Position numbers and translations under genes: made by a program. Positions 1 through 13,100 of a stretch of 64,000 nucleotides of DNA are shown one piece after another. The stretch is from Pieris napi. Taxonomy: Eukaryota; Arthropoda; Insecta; Lepidoptera; Pieridae. The stretch is from NCBI RefSeq assembly GCF_905475465.1, contig NC_062252.1, forward strand, positions 992,001 through 1,056,000, read 5' to 3'. The notes under the pieces are model-generated. The model was not told where the DNA came from. It ran no database searches and saw only the letters and a program-made list of their open reading frames with translations. Each line of letters begins with the position of its first letter. Within the stretch, counting starts at the first letter, position 1.

Positions 1-38
1 ATCAAAGTTTGACATGCAAGCTAACTTTATAATGTAAC

Positions 39-268
39 TAGCAAACCCGGCGAACTCCGTTTCGCCACCAGATGGCTTCGTTTTATGTAACATTTCGTTT
101 GGTGATCCCGCTTTTCTGTTGAAATTTTTCCTGAATTTTCTTTGCTATAAACCTCACAGAGCCCAAGACCTTTCCAACGAATGCAAAACCGTGGAAATCG
201 GTTCGTGCGTTCTGGAGTTATAGCGTCAGGAAGGAAAACCCGACTTATTTTTATATAGTAGATAAGAA
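39..268 (+). mobile_element. Non-LTR-retrotransposon-like 3' fragment
   Basis: Starts with an 'actagcaaacccgg'-type head followed by a CCACCAGATGGC stretch. It ends with the 'cggttcgtgcgttctggagttatagcg' type of tail and a short AT tract, an organisation shared with the copies at 3.85, 27.6 and 39.1 kb. It has no coding capacity. It lies about 75 bp upstream of the first TDG exon seen here. Family assignment (RTE-like) is from memory. Confidence 0.5.
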
Positions 269-345
269 GATTATTTAATCACACAGTTTTACAATAAATT
301 TTGGTTTACAAAGCTATTCTAAATATTTACCTTGTTAATTTCAGT

Positions 346-1080
346 ATGGAAATCAAAACGGAAGGCTTAGAAGGCGCGTTAATACCAAGACCAGTGAAGG
401 AAAGAAAAAAGCACGACAGATTCAATGGAATGAGCGAAGAGGAGGTGTCAAGACGGACGCTACCCGACCACTTAGCGGAGAACCTCGACATCATCATTGT
501 GAGTACGATCGAGAGTCCTATTTATATTTGTTGGTAGCTCCTAGTTGATCCTTCACTCCTGGTAGTTTATTAGGGAATATGAAAAATTTAGGGGCTATCG
601 ATAACAAGCGATGTCTTCCGGGTAACCCTAGTAAGGAAAAAAACTTAAAAAAAGAAATGTTATGGGTGGGCAAGAAGTGCATAAATCTTAAAAAATATTA
701 TAGAATAACCAACCTATATTATTAATCGAAAAAGTATTAAAAAAAAATCTAAAAAAGTAATATCACGGATTCATAAATTGCGATGCAATACAAAAGAATA
801 AGAAATACAAGAATTACAAAAGTCACGATTGAGCAGGATAGGATATGGTTAAGAAATGTTTATGCTGAAGAGTTTTACAAGATGTTAGGGAGGTAGCCAA
901 TCGTATGGAGTCGGGCAGCCTATTCCACAACTTAATGGCGGCGATCCTAAACGAATTGCCTAAAAAGGATGAGCTGTAAAATGGAATTTTCAAAAAACAT
1001 CTATTAGAGGAGCGTAACATATAGTTATAAGGAACTGAGAATTTGAATTCATTTTAAGATAAGAGGGAATTTTGGGAATG

Positions 1081-1145
<65 letters not shown>

Positions 1146-4100
1146 TGTTACATAAGCTTCTTCATATATAAATTAAATTATACTAGTAAATCGCGACGTA
1201 CTTGTTTCGTCATCAATGACTTCATACCCTATATGACAGTTAAACCTTATTTTTTCTTTAAAACTGGAGATCTTTAGTCGAGAGGTATAGTTGATCGTTT
1301 GCACGTATTTATGATACGAAAATTTAATTTCAGACGCAGTTCTTGTTTACTGTATGCGAAAATCTCCATTTTTATTCTGTAATTGTCTTCCTTATTGCAA
1401 TTGTTGAGGCATTTAATAAGGCTAAGTGCACACGTTTTTGTAATCGGAAAAAAACGCAATTAGTAATTTGACCTCTATTGGGTATCACATGAAATAATAT
1501 GAATAAGAATCTGTATTGAAGAATTTTTATTTAACTATTTCGTATTCATACAACTGACATAAATTATATAAAAGAAAAACTAATTATACAAAACATACAG
1601 CCAATAATATTTAAAAAGGTTAAATACTTACGAAAACTAATACGAAAGGAAAAATCAATAAAAATTATTAAATAAGTAATACCTAATTCGGCTGTGCTGT
1701 GTGATGGTGTGTAAGTGATGGTATATACGTCAGGGTGTGTATGTGGGGGGCTCATGAAGATTTAGCACTATAGATATTCTTAATATGTACTCCTTTTTAG
1801 CATATTCCGCGATAACTTAACCAACAACGCTTAATTATTAGTCGTATGTACGGGCTGCGCGAAACAAGACTGAGTTTTTTTGCATAGTTATATATTTTTG
1901 TTTCATGTATCCATTAGTCTAGGTTCGTTATTATTTTGTGCATTTTAGTATGGACCCCTGGTAATAAGCCTTCTCCACATTTGTTCTTTCATAACCCCAC
2001 AAATTCTTTTGTCGCCAACCCATAGACAATTTTGTGTATATTTAGTTACATTTACAAACGGTTTTCTGCGCTAAATGTGGGTATAACAATCTTTTGTATA
2101 GGTAATTGAGAGTGCTTAGAACTTTTTAAATCCAGTCCTAAGTTAGGTCGTATAACGTTTACGTGTACGTTCAAAATTGGGGAATTGTTGCTAAAACGAG
2201 TAACGGTAAAGATTATAGAAGTCGGTGTGGAATCCATAGGTACCAAATGAATCATTGTTGCTTGTTCCTAAAAATTGTTCTTTACTTTATATAAATGCCT
2301 AGCCAGGCCATTAATGTCGTATTAATGTTTTAACTGCCCCCTTTGCGCATACATATATTACAATTTCATTCTCTCAGTGTAATTCTTGGTTCGATTCCCA
2401 ACGAAATAGCAATGTTTCGGCTGGAGAAGAATTAGCTTTTAGCATTGGTAGTAGTAATTCTATGCTTTATTGACCTGGTGTACACTGAAGGTATATTAAT
2501 AAATTATCTACTCTCCACAGATTGGTATTAACCCGGGTCTGTTTGCGGCGTACAAGGGTCATCATTACGCGGGTCCGGGAAACCACTTTTGGAAATGTCT
2601 GTACCTGTCCGGGCTTACGAGGGAACAGATGAGCGCTGATGAGGATTACAAGGTAGATAATATATTTTTATAACTGCCTCTAGTCTAGTGGTTATTATTC
2701 GATTATAAGGTCAGGAAACTGGAATTTTCAAAATATTATCGGGCCGCTAGTTAAACGGCTAGGCTGTTAATTAAACGGCTAATTAAGCTAGTTGGCTGCG
2801 ACATATATATTGTATCGATAAATGTATATTTTATCCCAAAGACCAGTGGTCTGAAATCTATAAGGACGCACGGGACTAATGCGATGTTAAATAGAAATTG
2901 CAATATTAATTATGCATGCCCTCTTTTCTAAAGGGCTTATCACTGATTAGTTGTTCTAAGCAAGCAGTTAATCCAATACATACGTTCCTAATCTACACGC
3001 ACTCTTGGGACTTCATAATTATCACTATGTTATAAACTTTGTAGCCCTTATTTATAAAAATTTAATCAGTGTAACGATAAAGTACTCCGTCTTTTTCTGT
3101 CAAATTATTTTTACGATGTGATGACAAGAGACAGGTGTACTTTTTGTAAATAAATTTCCCCTTATGTAAGTTTATGTCGTATTGACAATCTTGAGATGAT
3201 TTTGAAATGTGATATCAAGAGAGGTTAATTGCAGTTTCGAAAAGTTTTATTTTAATGTTTAAAGAACTTATTTCTCATAACAAAAAATAATGTATTTTAT
3301 TTACATGAGAAACTTAATATATATATATACGAACGAAATACATGTCGCCATCAGCCGTTCCAATTTTAGTCTACTAGGTTCATTCTGATAAGTAAATTTA
3401 ATGCCCTTTTGAATTGGTTAACCGCGCTAATATTACGAACCATTATTATGTAATGGAGTCTGTGTCTAAACAAGCAGATTTTTATATAAATGTCATAGAA
3501 CCGTTATACTAATAGAAATATCATAATTTTCAGTTACTGAACTTCGGCATCGGTTTCACGAATATGGTGGCGAGACCGACGAAGGGTTCTGCAGACTTAA
3601 CGCGACGTGAGATTAAGGAAGGTTCGGCGATACTGTTGGAGAAATTGCAGACATTTCGGCCGAAAGTCGCCGTGTTTAATGGGAAGCTGATATATGAAGT
3701 TTTTTCTGGGAAAAAGGACTTTTGCTTCGGAAAACAACCCGATACGATCGCTGGGACGAATACGGTAAATATATCACGTTTCTAGAACTGGTTAAGCACA
3801 CAACAGGGTCCATCTTAGGTGGTTTTCTAAGGGTTTAGGTTCGTAGATATAAGTATACTAGCGGACCCGACAGACGTCCTGCATATTAAAGTATGAAAGT
3901 ACCGACTGCAGCGCCATCTGCCGGGCTGATTTGTAAATCTAAACCATCCAGGGCGTCACCCAAACGCATACAATAAACTTTATTCAATTCGGTCCAGCCG
4001 TTTAAGAGGAGATCAATGACGTAGAGTAGAATTATATATATAAAATATTAACATGTTGCCTACATAAACTGTCTGTATTGATCAAGGGCGTAGCACAAAT

Positions 4101-7100
4101 GAGAATCACTGGCTAACAAAATGAAACTCTGCCATTGTATTTAATTGCCAACCATTTCGTTCTAAGCCGCTATCAGCAGTAGAAGCATGAGCACGCACTA
4201 TAGTGGGAACAACACGCAAACAAATATATCAGAATGAATTATAGATGAAATTAATAATATTACCGAAGTAAAGTCCGATCACTCACAATAATTCTTGTCT
4301 ACGCTGCTTAAGAATGTCTTATGTCTGATAACAAATTAAATTAAACTAATTTGAAACTAAAAAATGTATAATATAAAGTGCAGGTCATATTTATTATTTT
4401 AAATTGAAAAAATCATTGAGTTAATTAAAGTATGATGCAATCTGGAAAAGTTCTTTCAACAAAACAAACTTTGCTAGGACTTTTTTGTCAATTAAAAGCC
4501 TTTTTGCTCTAAAATTTAAAATAAAATTATGATTCCAGTACATGTGGGTTATGCCGTCATCATCAGCTAGATGCGCTCAACTACCAAGAGCAGCGGATAA
4601 AGTACCATTTTACGCGGCGCTCAAGAAGTTCCGGGACTACTTAAATGGATTAGTAGCACACGTGGATGAGGCGGAACTGGTCTTTCCTGATAATACTAGT
4701 AGACGTCCGCAGGAGGAGATGGAGATTCGCAGGTGAATGATAATTTTCTATAAATGTGTCCCGGGATTCTGTTTAATGTTTTTATGTATTTACAGGTTAT
4801 ATGATTATGCAATTTATATTTAAATATATTTGTTTTTATTATTTAAAACTTTAATTTAATACTTGGTGAAGCAATGCCATGATTTGCTTACCAACTTACT
4901 TATTTAAAAATTACATCTAAAAAGTGTTTGTTTGTTACGCTGAACTAATCTACGTACTCTTTGATGTAATCAAATAAAAAAAATATATAATGTTTTCTTG
5001 TACTATCTACATTAGGACATAAATCAGTTCATGTGTTATGTCATCGTAATCTATAAATCTCGCCGTATACATACATATAACCGTAATATTCTACATAATG
5101 TAACGGTATTTATAGTTTTACGGTGACACGAAAACGCGTAACAAACTCACTTCTATACATATAATACTTGTTTGTATTTGTGCACTAACAAATGACTTTA
5201 GATGTTCTTGCTTTACCTAACCAAAACCAGTTTATCGAAATGTAAAAATACTGGACCGAAGCACGTCCATCCACAGGCTGACGATGGAGCCGGAACCGGG
5301 TGACACAATCATACTAGAAGATGGAACAGAAGTTCCCCTGAAAAAGAAGAGGGGGAGACCGAAGAAGATTAAGTTGGAGAATGGGGAAACTGCGCCGCCC
5401 ACTCCGAGGGCACCTAGGCAGCCACGCGCTCCGGCAAACTTAGACCCGAACGCCGAACAACCGCCCAAAAAGAAGAGAGGCAGACCGAAGAAGATAAGGC
5501 CGGAAGAGCAACAGTTTTTGATGCAGCAGCAACAACAACAACCACCGCAGCCGCAGGTGAGCTCAGATGTTAGTAAAGCCTTTTTTATATCTTATTATTA
5601 TAGTCTTATATTTAATGAATATATATGTAACAAGTCCAAGATACATATATAAAGTATAGGATCATTTATCAGTTTTTATTTTCATGTTTCAACATCATAT
5701 TTATCTGATAACTATATTAGATGATATAAATGCTTTGAACAAGTGAGCATTTTTTAAAATGTGGATGATTATTAAGATACAATCGATTTTTTTCATATTC
5801 ATATCAATCTAGAATCGAGTACCAACTGACAAAGCGATGTTATTTGACAACTGTCTCATTAATAGCTATAGTCATGTAACAGTGTAACCCAAATCTGGTC
5901 TAGGTTTTTAGTACTAGATACTTTTAACCATGTATGATTTGTGTATGTCTAGTTCAATACATTAACTTAACAATACAATACTCTAACTAAACTTAACACT
6001 AAGTCAACTGAATCTGAGAGTATCGCAGTGTCTATCCACACTGGTCATTTAAAACTTAAACATTTTATAGTCTGACTCGACTAATTTGTGATATTATTTC
6101 AGATTCCTTGCTATATTTTGCAATTATATTATAACGAGATTAATCTGGAAAATATTTAAAAAACAAAACAAATTTAGTATTAGAATTATTTATTAAGTAT
6201 TACTAACACAAACCAATGTGTGGTTTCCAAATGATTACATTTACATTAATTAAAAATTACAAGAAATAATTTAAGTAGTTTTAATTATGCTCTAAATTCT
6301 GACAAATAACCCTTTTTTCAGCCTAATACAATGCTCCAGCCTCAATTGTCATCAATGTCATCATTACCGCACGAGCAGTTCATGGGTCACGGTGACTACC
6401 CTTCGCAGATGCCATCTCCGCTCCAGCAAGGGATGCTGTATCAGCACCACCAGCAACACCAACAGATGTCTGATGGCTCGCCGTATTATCAGCCTAATAA
6501 TGGTAATGATTTATTATTAATTTATTGTGCGTATTGTTATAAGTCCCATACCCCCAAAAAGGGGCAAGGGCAGCGACATACTGAGCCCTTGCTGAAGCTT
6601 TATATACTAAAATGAAAGATATATTGGATTATATAAAAAATTAAAACTAATTTTTATATACTCTTAGCAATTATAGATAATTTAGAATGATATAACACAA
6701 AAAACCTATTTGTTTTTGAACCTAGTGCCACTAACCTACATTACCTATCTTCTATTTGGTGTTTTGTTAAAAAACCTAGTCTATACTCTCGTTTATATCC
6801 ATTGATTGATATTTTGTCCTAGGCGGTGGTATGGACTCCCCACTAGACGTCTCTGGGTCTCTGGGATTAGGCCGTGCCGGGTACGTGTCCCCTCGCGGGG
6901 TGTACGCGTCCCCACGGTCGCAGCCCTATTCGCCGACACCTCAACGGTTAGCCGCAACTCCACAGCCGCAGGGGCAGGGACAACAGGTAATTATAGAGTC
7001 AATGATATGTTCTGTCTCTGTTATACAGTCTCCCAAATCCGGGGAACAGAACCGTTGCGTGGCGCTTATGCGAACTAATAAAATTTTTATTTGAGTTGCC

Positions 7101-10100
7101 TAATGCTCCAACTATAATGACGTAGCAGTATTTCCAATATCACAATAATACAGTACTGCAATGGCCTCAAATTAAACAACGGTTCTCTTTCCGTAAATTC
7201 TTCTTTAAATTTTTGTAAAGTCAGATATTTTGATGTCTCAGAGAACTGGCAGTAAGGGAGCGTTCAAGTATTACGTAACGAATATTCCTTTTGTAAACCG
7301 TTACGTTGCGGGGTGGGGATTGAATTACGGTTATTCTTATTGTTAATATTATTTTCGACTTTCCAGTATTTTACACCACATAATGGTAAGTTTTAGGCAT
7401 AAAGTGTCACTAGGTGGTCACGAAACGTTTTACTATACTTGGGTACAGGAAAACGTTATTGGGGGGGGGTCAATAATCTCCAAAAATTACGGGACGTAAT
7501 ACTTGAACGCTCCCTTACTGCCAGTTCTCTGAGACATAAAAATATCTGACGTCACATAAAAACATGTATTGTAATGGGTTCATTATAAATAATTATTTCG
7601 ATTCTCAGTACCCCTCGAGTCCAGCGGCCTTTTCGGCTCCATCTCCGCCGCGGGGGTCGTTCGGCTCGCCCGGCGTGCGAGTGGGGGGCACTTTTGCCGC
7701 ACGCTCGCCCCTCTACGCTAGTTCTCCCTCGTATCAGCAGCCGAGCCCAGCGCCGCAATCGCAGCCAAGGTTCGCCCACGAGCAGATGGCGTATGGCCGG
7801 GATCCTGGGGCACAGGTAATGGATTTTATTATTTATATTTAGTTCTCTTCATAGTCTATGGGTTTGGCGGCCTTGTGTCTATACTTGTTTATTCATGGTT
7901 TTACGTATATGGTGCCTTTACCATATGGTATAGGTTCTATTTTATTCAATTTAACTAAAACTATATTTCATGTTAAATGAAAATTTCATCCTCATGAAAC
8001 TCAGATATAACTCATAATAACCTAAAAAAAAGCTTCGCATGCGTGGTGAATAATCATGGTCTAACAATTTTTTTTTTTATTTTTTTTTATTGTATTTTTT
8101 TTTATTTAAAATATGTATTAGGACAGTATTTACAATTTTCTTAACCTGTGGCAGTGTATTATATTTAAGTTACATAAATTCATAATTTTTTTCAGAGATT
8201 TTTAAATTTTATATTTTGTGTTAAAAATATTTATTTGTTGTGTTTTCTCCCATATTTGTAAAAAATAATTTAAGACACCAAAAGATGAATTCTTTAGTTA
8301 GTAAAATGCTAAGTAAATATTGTGTATTTGTTATCCACTTTAATTCCATCTTCTGTGTATTCATGAAGTTGATACCTTTCCAGTCGCAAACCGTCCCCTA
8401 CTCGCAGTCCCCCGTGCCCGCGGTGGGAGTGATGTCAGGGGGCAACAGTACCCCGTTCCCCGCGGCATCCCCTGCGGGTGGTACACTGCACTCGTACACT
8501 CCATCGCCGGCTCACACGCCCTACAGCCACCACTCATCGCCTGCCGCCCCAGCGCCCCTGACGCCCGCCTACACCGAGTCGCATCACTTCTCACAGGTGC
8601 GTTAGAACAATCGTCCACTCAGGGATTCACAAACTATGAATCCTGTATGTCAAAATCTATTACAATGTTGACGCACGAAAGTTACTTAAGGATCCGATCG
8701 CCAAACTCCAAAAAAGTTGATTGTTTCTTTTAATTTTTCGTCAATGTTTCTTGAAGTAGGGCGAATGGAAAAAATATATGTTGGAGTTGAGTAGATTATG
8801 TCTCCATTTTGAAAGATCGATCGATACACCATTTAAATAACTTCGCTTGATAGAAAAAAATCTAAAACATAGCCAATTTTTGCTATTTTGAATTCATTTT
8901 TCATTTCCCACCGTATGGATAAGATTCAAAATTTAAGTTTCGGTAAATCTTACCATGTTTGTGAATAAATGTTTATTACTTCATTGTTACTTTAACATTA
9001 ACATAGAGCGACTTAAAAGTAATATAAATTGTATCTATTAATAATTGTAATAAGTACCTCCTACACAATCTTTATTTCGTTGTACCTCGGTTCTACCACC
9101 GTTTATAACAGGCACTGCAACTCTTGGTCTTGGACTCTGATGTCTGCATCTGTTTCGTAATATTTTTTTTAAATAATCAGCATTCCATTATACGTCGTAA
9201 ATTTTTGGGTCTAAACCTTGCCGGGTCGTTATGATTTTTGGTGTAGATGTGTAATTTTGACCTTTAGATTACGAGATAACTACTTTGTTATGACAAAAAC
9301 GATTTCAATGCCAATATCCTTCGTCAAAAAAATAATTCGTGTGATGATTTATGCCTAGTTAGTATAAAACCGTGGTGCTACAACCCCTGGTGTTGGTCTC
9401 TGATTTCTGTATCTCTTTTCGTTATACTTTTCTACTAGGTAAGTAGGTGATAAGCGTGACACAAGGTCCACTTATCGGGTCTAAGGCTTGCCAGTTTCCC
9501 TTGTTATCCTTCAACGCACGAACGAAAATACGCACTTAGAAAGAAAACTGGTCTCCACTATTCTTAATAATTACTAAATTATTACTTATTCCTACGGAGT
9601 GTAAGAAATGTATAATGGACTGTTCTCGTAATTAAAATCAATTTACGTGCAGGGTGGAGGTTCAAACGGTGGTTCGGGTTCGTACGGCGGTGAATTATCA
9701 CATGAGATCGGCGCAGCGATATCCTCCCCTGGCGTTGTTTCCCCCGGGATGGCAACTCTGGACTTTGAGCCGCCCCGGGATGACGCAAGCCCCATGGGAA
9801 GCACGGATATGCATCCGGGAAGCAATAGTAATTCATCCCTGTCGGATTATAATAAGGTAATACATACTATATTATATAATCTATATATTATGTACATATT
9901 TTGACATTGCATAGTGATATTAAATATCCTTTTTTTTTAAATTAAATGAATTTAGAATTTTTAGGAGTGATTTGACGCAGCGCAGCTTTAAATTGTGATT
10001 CGTAGAAATAATGTGTCGTTATTTATAGCAACCCAGCGCAAGCGGGGCGGAAGTGTCACCTGGGCCCGGGGCCTCCTCGGGGGCCTTTAGCAACATGTAC

Positions 10101-13100
10101 GAGAGGGAGATGCCCTATGACGCAGACAAGCCGCACGACTACCACTATGCGCAGGAGCAGGGTGAGTTTTATGTCGTTAAATATAATATACAGTCAACAC
10201 TGTTTATGACGACATCGTTTAGAACATACCGGTTATATTGACCAAAATCAAAGGTTCCGGCTAAATTCTATTGTATTAGGTACTTAATAACAACCTCATC
10301 GGTTGTTACGACCAAATATGAGTAGTTATAACGATGTCGTTATAATAATAATAAAATATATATATATATATATATTTTATTATTATTGCCTATACATTAT
10401 AAATAAACCAAGAACCTTGATACCTATAGCTACACACCACTACACATTCCTTTATAAACTAGAGTTAAGAGGACAATAAAAAAATATGGTTTTCCTTTTT
10501 TATTAATTTGAAATTAAGTAATAAAAAGTTGAATATACCTAATTAAATTCCTCATCAAATCTAAGATTTCCCCTCAATATATTTTATATTATACACTATT
10601 TACAGGAAACAATTAATATATAAATCGTTTTTGAGACAATTCGCAGATTAATAATTAAGGCTTAGTATAAGCTACATAACTGCAGCGAAACGAGAGTTAT
10701 ATGAAAAGGTGTTTCAGGTAACGGTGTCCCAGAGAGTCCACGGTTAGACCAGTTACATCAGCATCCCTCCATGTTCCCTAGTAATTTCAATAGGTAAGTG
10801 TGTGTGTTAGTGTAACAATTTTCAATAAAATACCAGAAATATAAAAACATTTTAAATTTTTATAATAAAGAACAAACGCTTTTTTTGTTTGTGATAAAAA
10901 AAAACTCAGTTTACAAAATAAAATAAATCAGTGGCGCCACAGCCTTTGTGACTTAAGCACTTCTTGGTCAAATTTAAATAGTTCTAACATGTTATTAAGT
11001 GGAGTTATTGACAATTCAGATCGACTCCCCCGGTGGGCGAAGAGACTGCCTTCTCTCCCATGGCTTCTACAGCCTTCAGACCTGCTGAGCATCATCATCC
11101 GCCTGGTAAGATTTGATTATAATGCAGTACTTAATTAAAATGCTTTAAAGTTATATTGGCGGAGATATTGAAAAATGTTCTTGCTCTTTTCTGCACAGAG
11201 TTAACACGATTTGACAGAAAGAGATAGTCTATTTTTGACTATGCCAGGAGCATATCTGCCAAAAACTGTATACCACTCTTAGTTATTTGGATTCCTTTAA
11301 GTATTGAATAAATTATATCTTATTCGAGCAATGATTTCTGCAGGTTCTCCAGCCGAATACGGTGGTACCGAAAGCGGACCTGGCACACCGAAGCCCAAAA
11401 ATCAAGATGTCTCAGCCAAAAGTCTTTCAGGGTTGGAATCCCTGGTGGACCAGATACCCTCAATCGCGGAGGGGGGCACTGGCGGAGGGGCGACGGGGGG
11501 CACAACGGAGCCCCCAGCTCCTGCGGTCCCAGCTTTGCCTGACTACACTCCGGCGCTCTATCCCCCCTATCCGGCGTATGGCACACCTGCATATGGGAAT
11601 AATGGGTGAGTATTGATATTAACATAACTCGATATTGACCATTTTGAAACCAATTCAATATTCCTGCTGTCAAAGAAAATAGGCAGATATTTTTTTGTAT
11701 TTTCATTATACATTTCTTAATCCCCCCCCCACTCTTGTCTTGCGGGACCTTATTTTATACATATATTTTATTATGAAATTTCCTAATATATATTTTTATT
11801 CCTATATATTCTAAACGGGTTTAGGTTAGGTTGAATGCTAACAAACTGTACAATTATTTATAAAATTGGACAATTTAAAAAAAAATACAGTCTTTCCATT
11901 ACATTATGTATATTTCTCATGTGATATACCTATCTATATTGATCCATTTTAGTACTAGAAACAAAGAAGAGTTCAAATAATTAGAAGAAAAATCATTAAT
12001 TTTTCTTTGTTATTATATTCGGATAATAGGCCTCACGTTTTTGGAAATTGGACCAGTCTTTACATATGTACAAATAAATTGCAGCTACGGCGGTCCATTC
12101 GTGGGCTACGGCGGTGGATGGGGCACGCAGCTGATGCGGCCTGCCCCGGGCTATCTCCCGGACTGGCAGTATGGCTACGCCCCTGGGTATGCGCCCTACA
12201 ACACGCCCTACTACAATGGATATGCAGGACCGCCTCCTGCGCATCATCAGCAGGTAATAAGACGATAACACATACAAATTATAATTATTCTTAAGAAATC
12301 TACATTATTTCCAACAAAAAAAAATTATATAATAAAAAAAAAAAACGGAATTATTGAGAGCTATAGATATATATGATAGATTTAAAAAAAAAAATGGTTA
12401 GTAATTTTTTTATAAATAATCTGATGAATGAAACTCAAATGTGTTGCTGAAAAATGTATTTTAAGAATCAACATTTTAGACTTCTTCTTTTATCCAAAAT
12501 GTTCTAACAAAAAAAACTTCGTATTGAAATTTAAATGACAGGCTAAACCTAACGTCTTTTCCACAGATTCACAGACAAATTAAATGAAACATCAATTAAC
12601 ACAATATAATACATAATAATTAATAATCTAAAGAATCTAATCTAAGAAATATAATAATTTTACATTGATAATTTAAAATTTTTTTGCTAAAATATAGCAA
12701 AAAAATTGTAACCGTATTTTTTTTGTAACTGTTCGTAGACATAATATGTCTACAAACAGTTCTCAAAAAAAATTATACTATTTAAAAAAAAAATTATAAT
12801 AAAACTTTATTCATGTCAGAAATATGGTTGGGACAAAATTCATCTATCGCTAGTAGTAAGCGTGCGCTGTGTCTGTGTTTGTTTGGAGTATCATTCCAAA
12901 TAGATAGATAGGAAACCTCCACATAGGAAACCAAGGGTATTAATGTCCAATAACTCCTTACGAATGTTTTGCTGTAATATTCCGTATATTTCCAGGCCCA
13001 CTACCTATCAGCGAGTCCACTTCTAGACTTGCACAAGAACGCGGAGTCGTCTGTTCCCTCAGTGCCGTCGGTGCCCTCTGTCGGCTTCGGTGGCTTCTGT

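Noticed and set aside
11320..11706. 128-codon minus-strand frame
   Set aside because: Shadow of TDG exon 14; the + strand exon is supported by phase-correct splicing.
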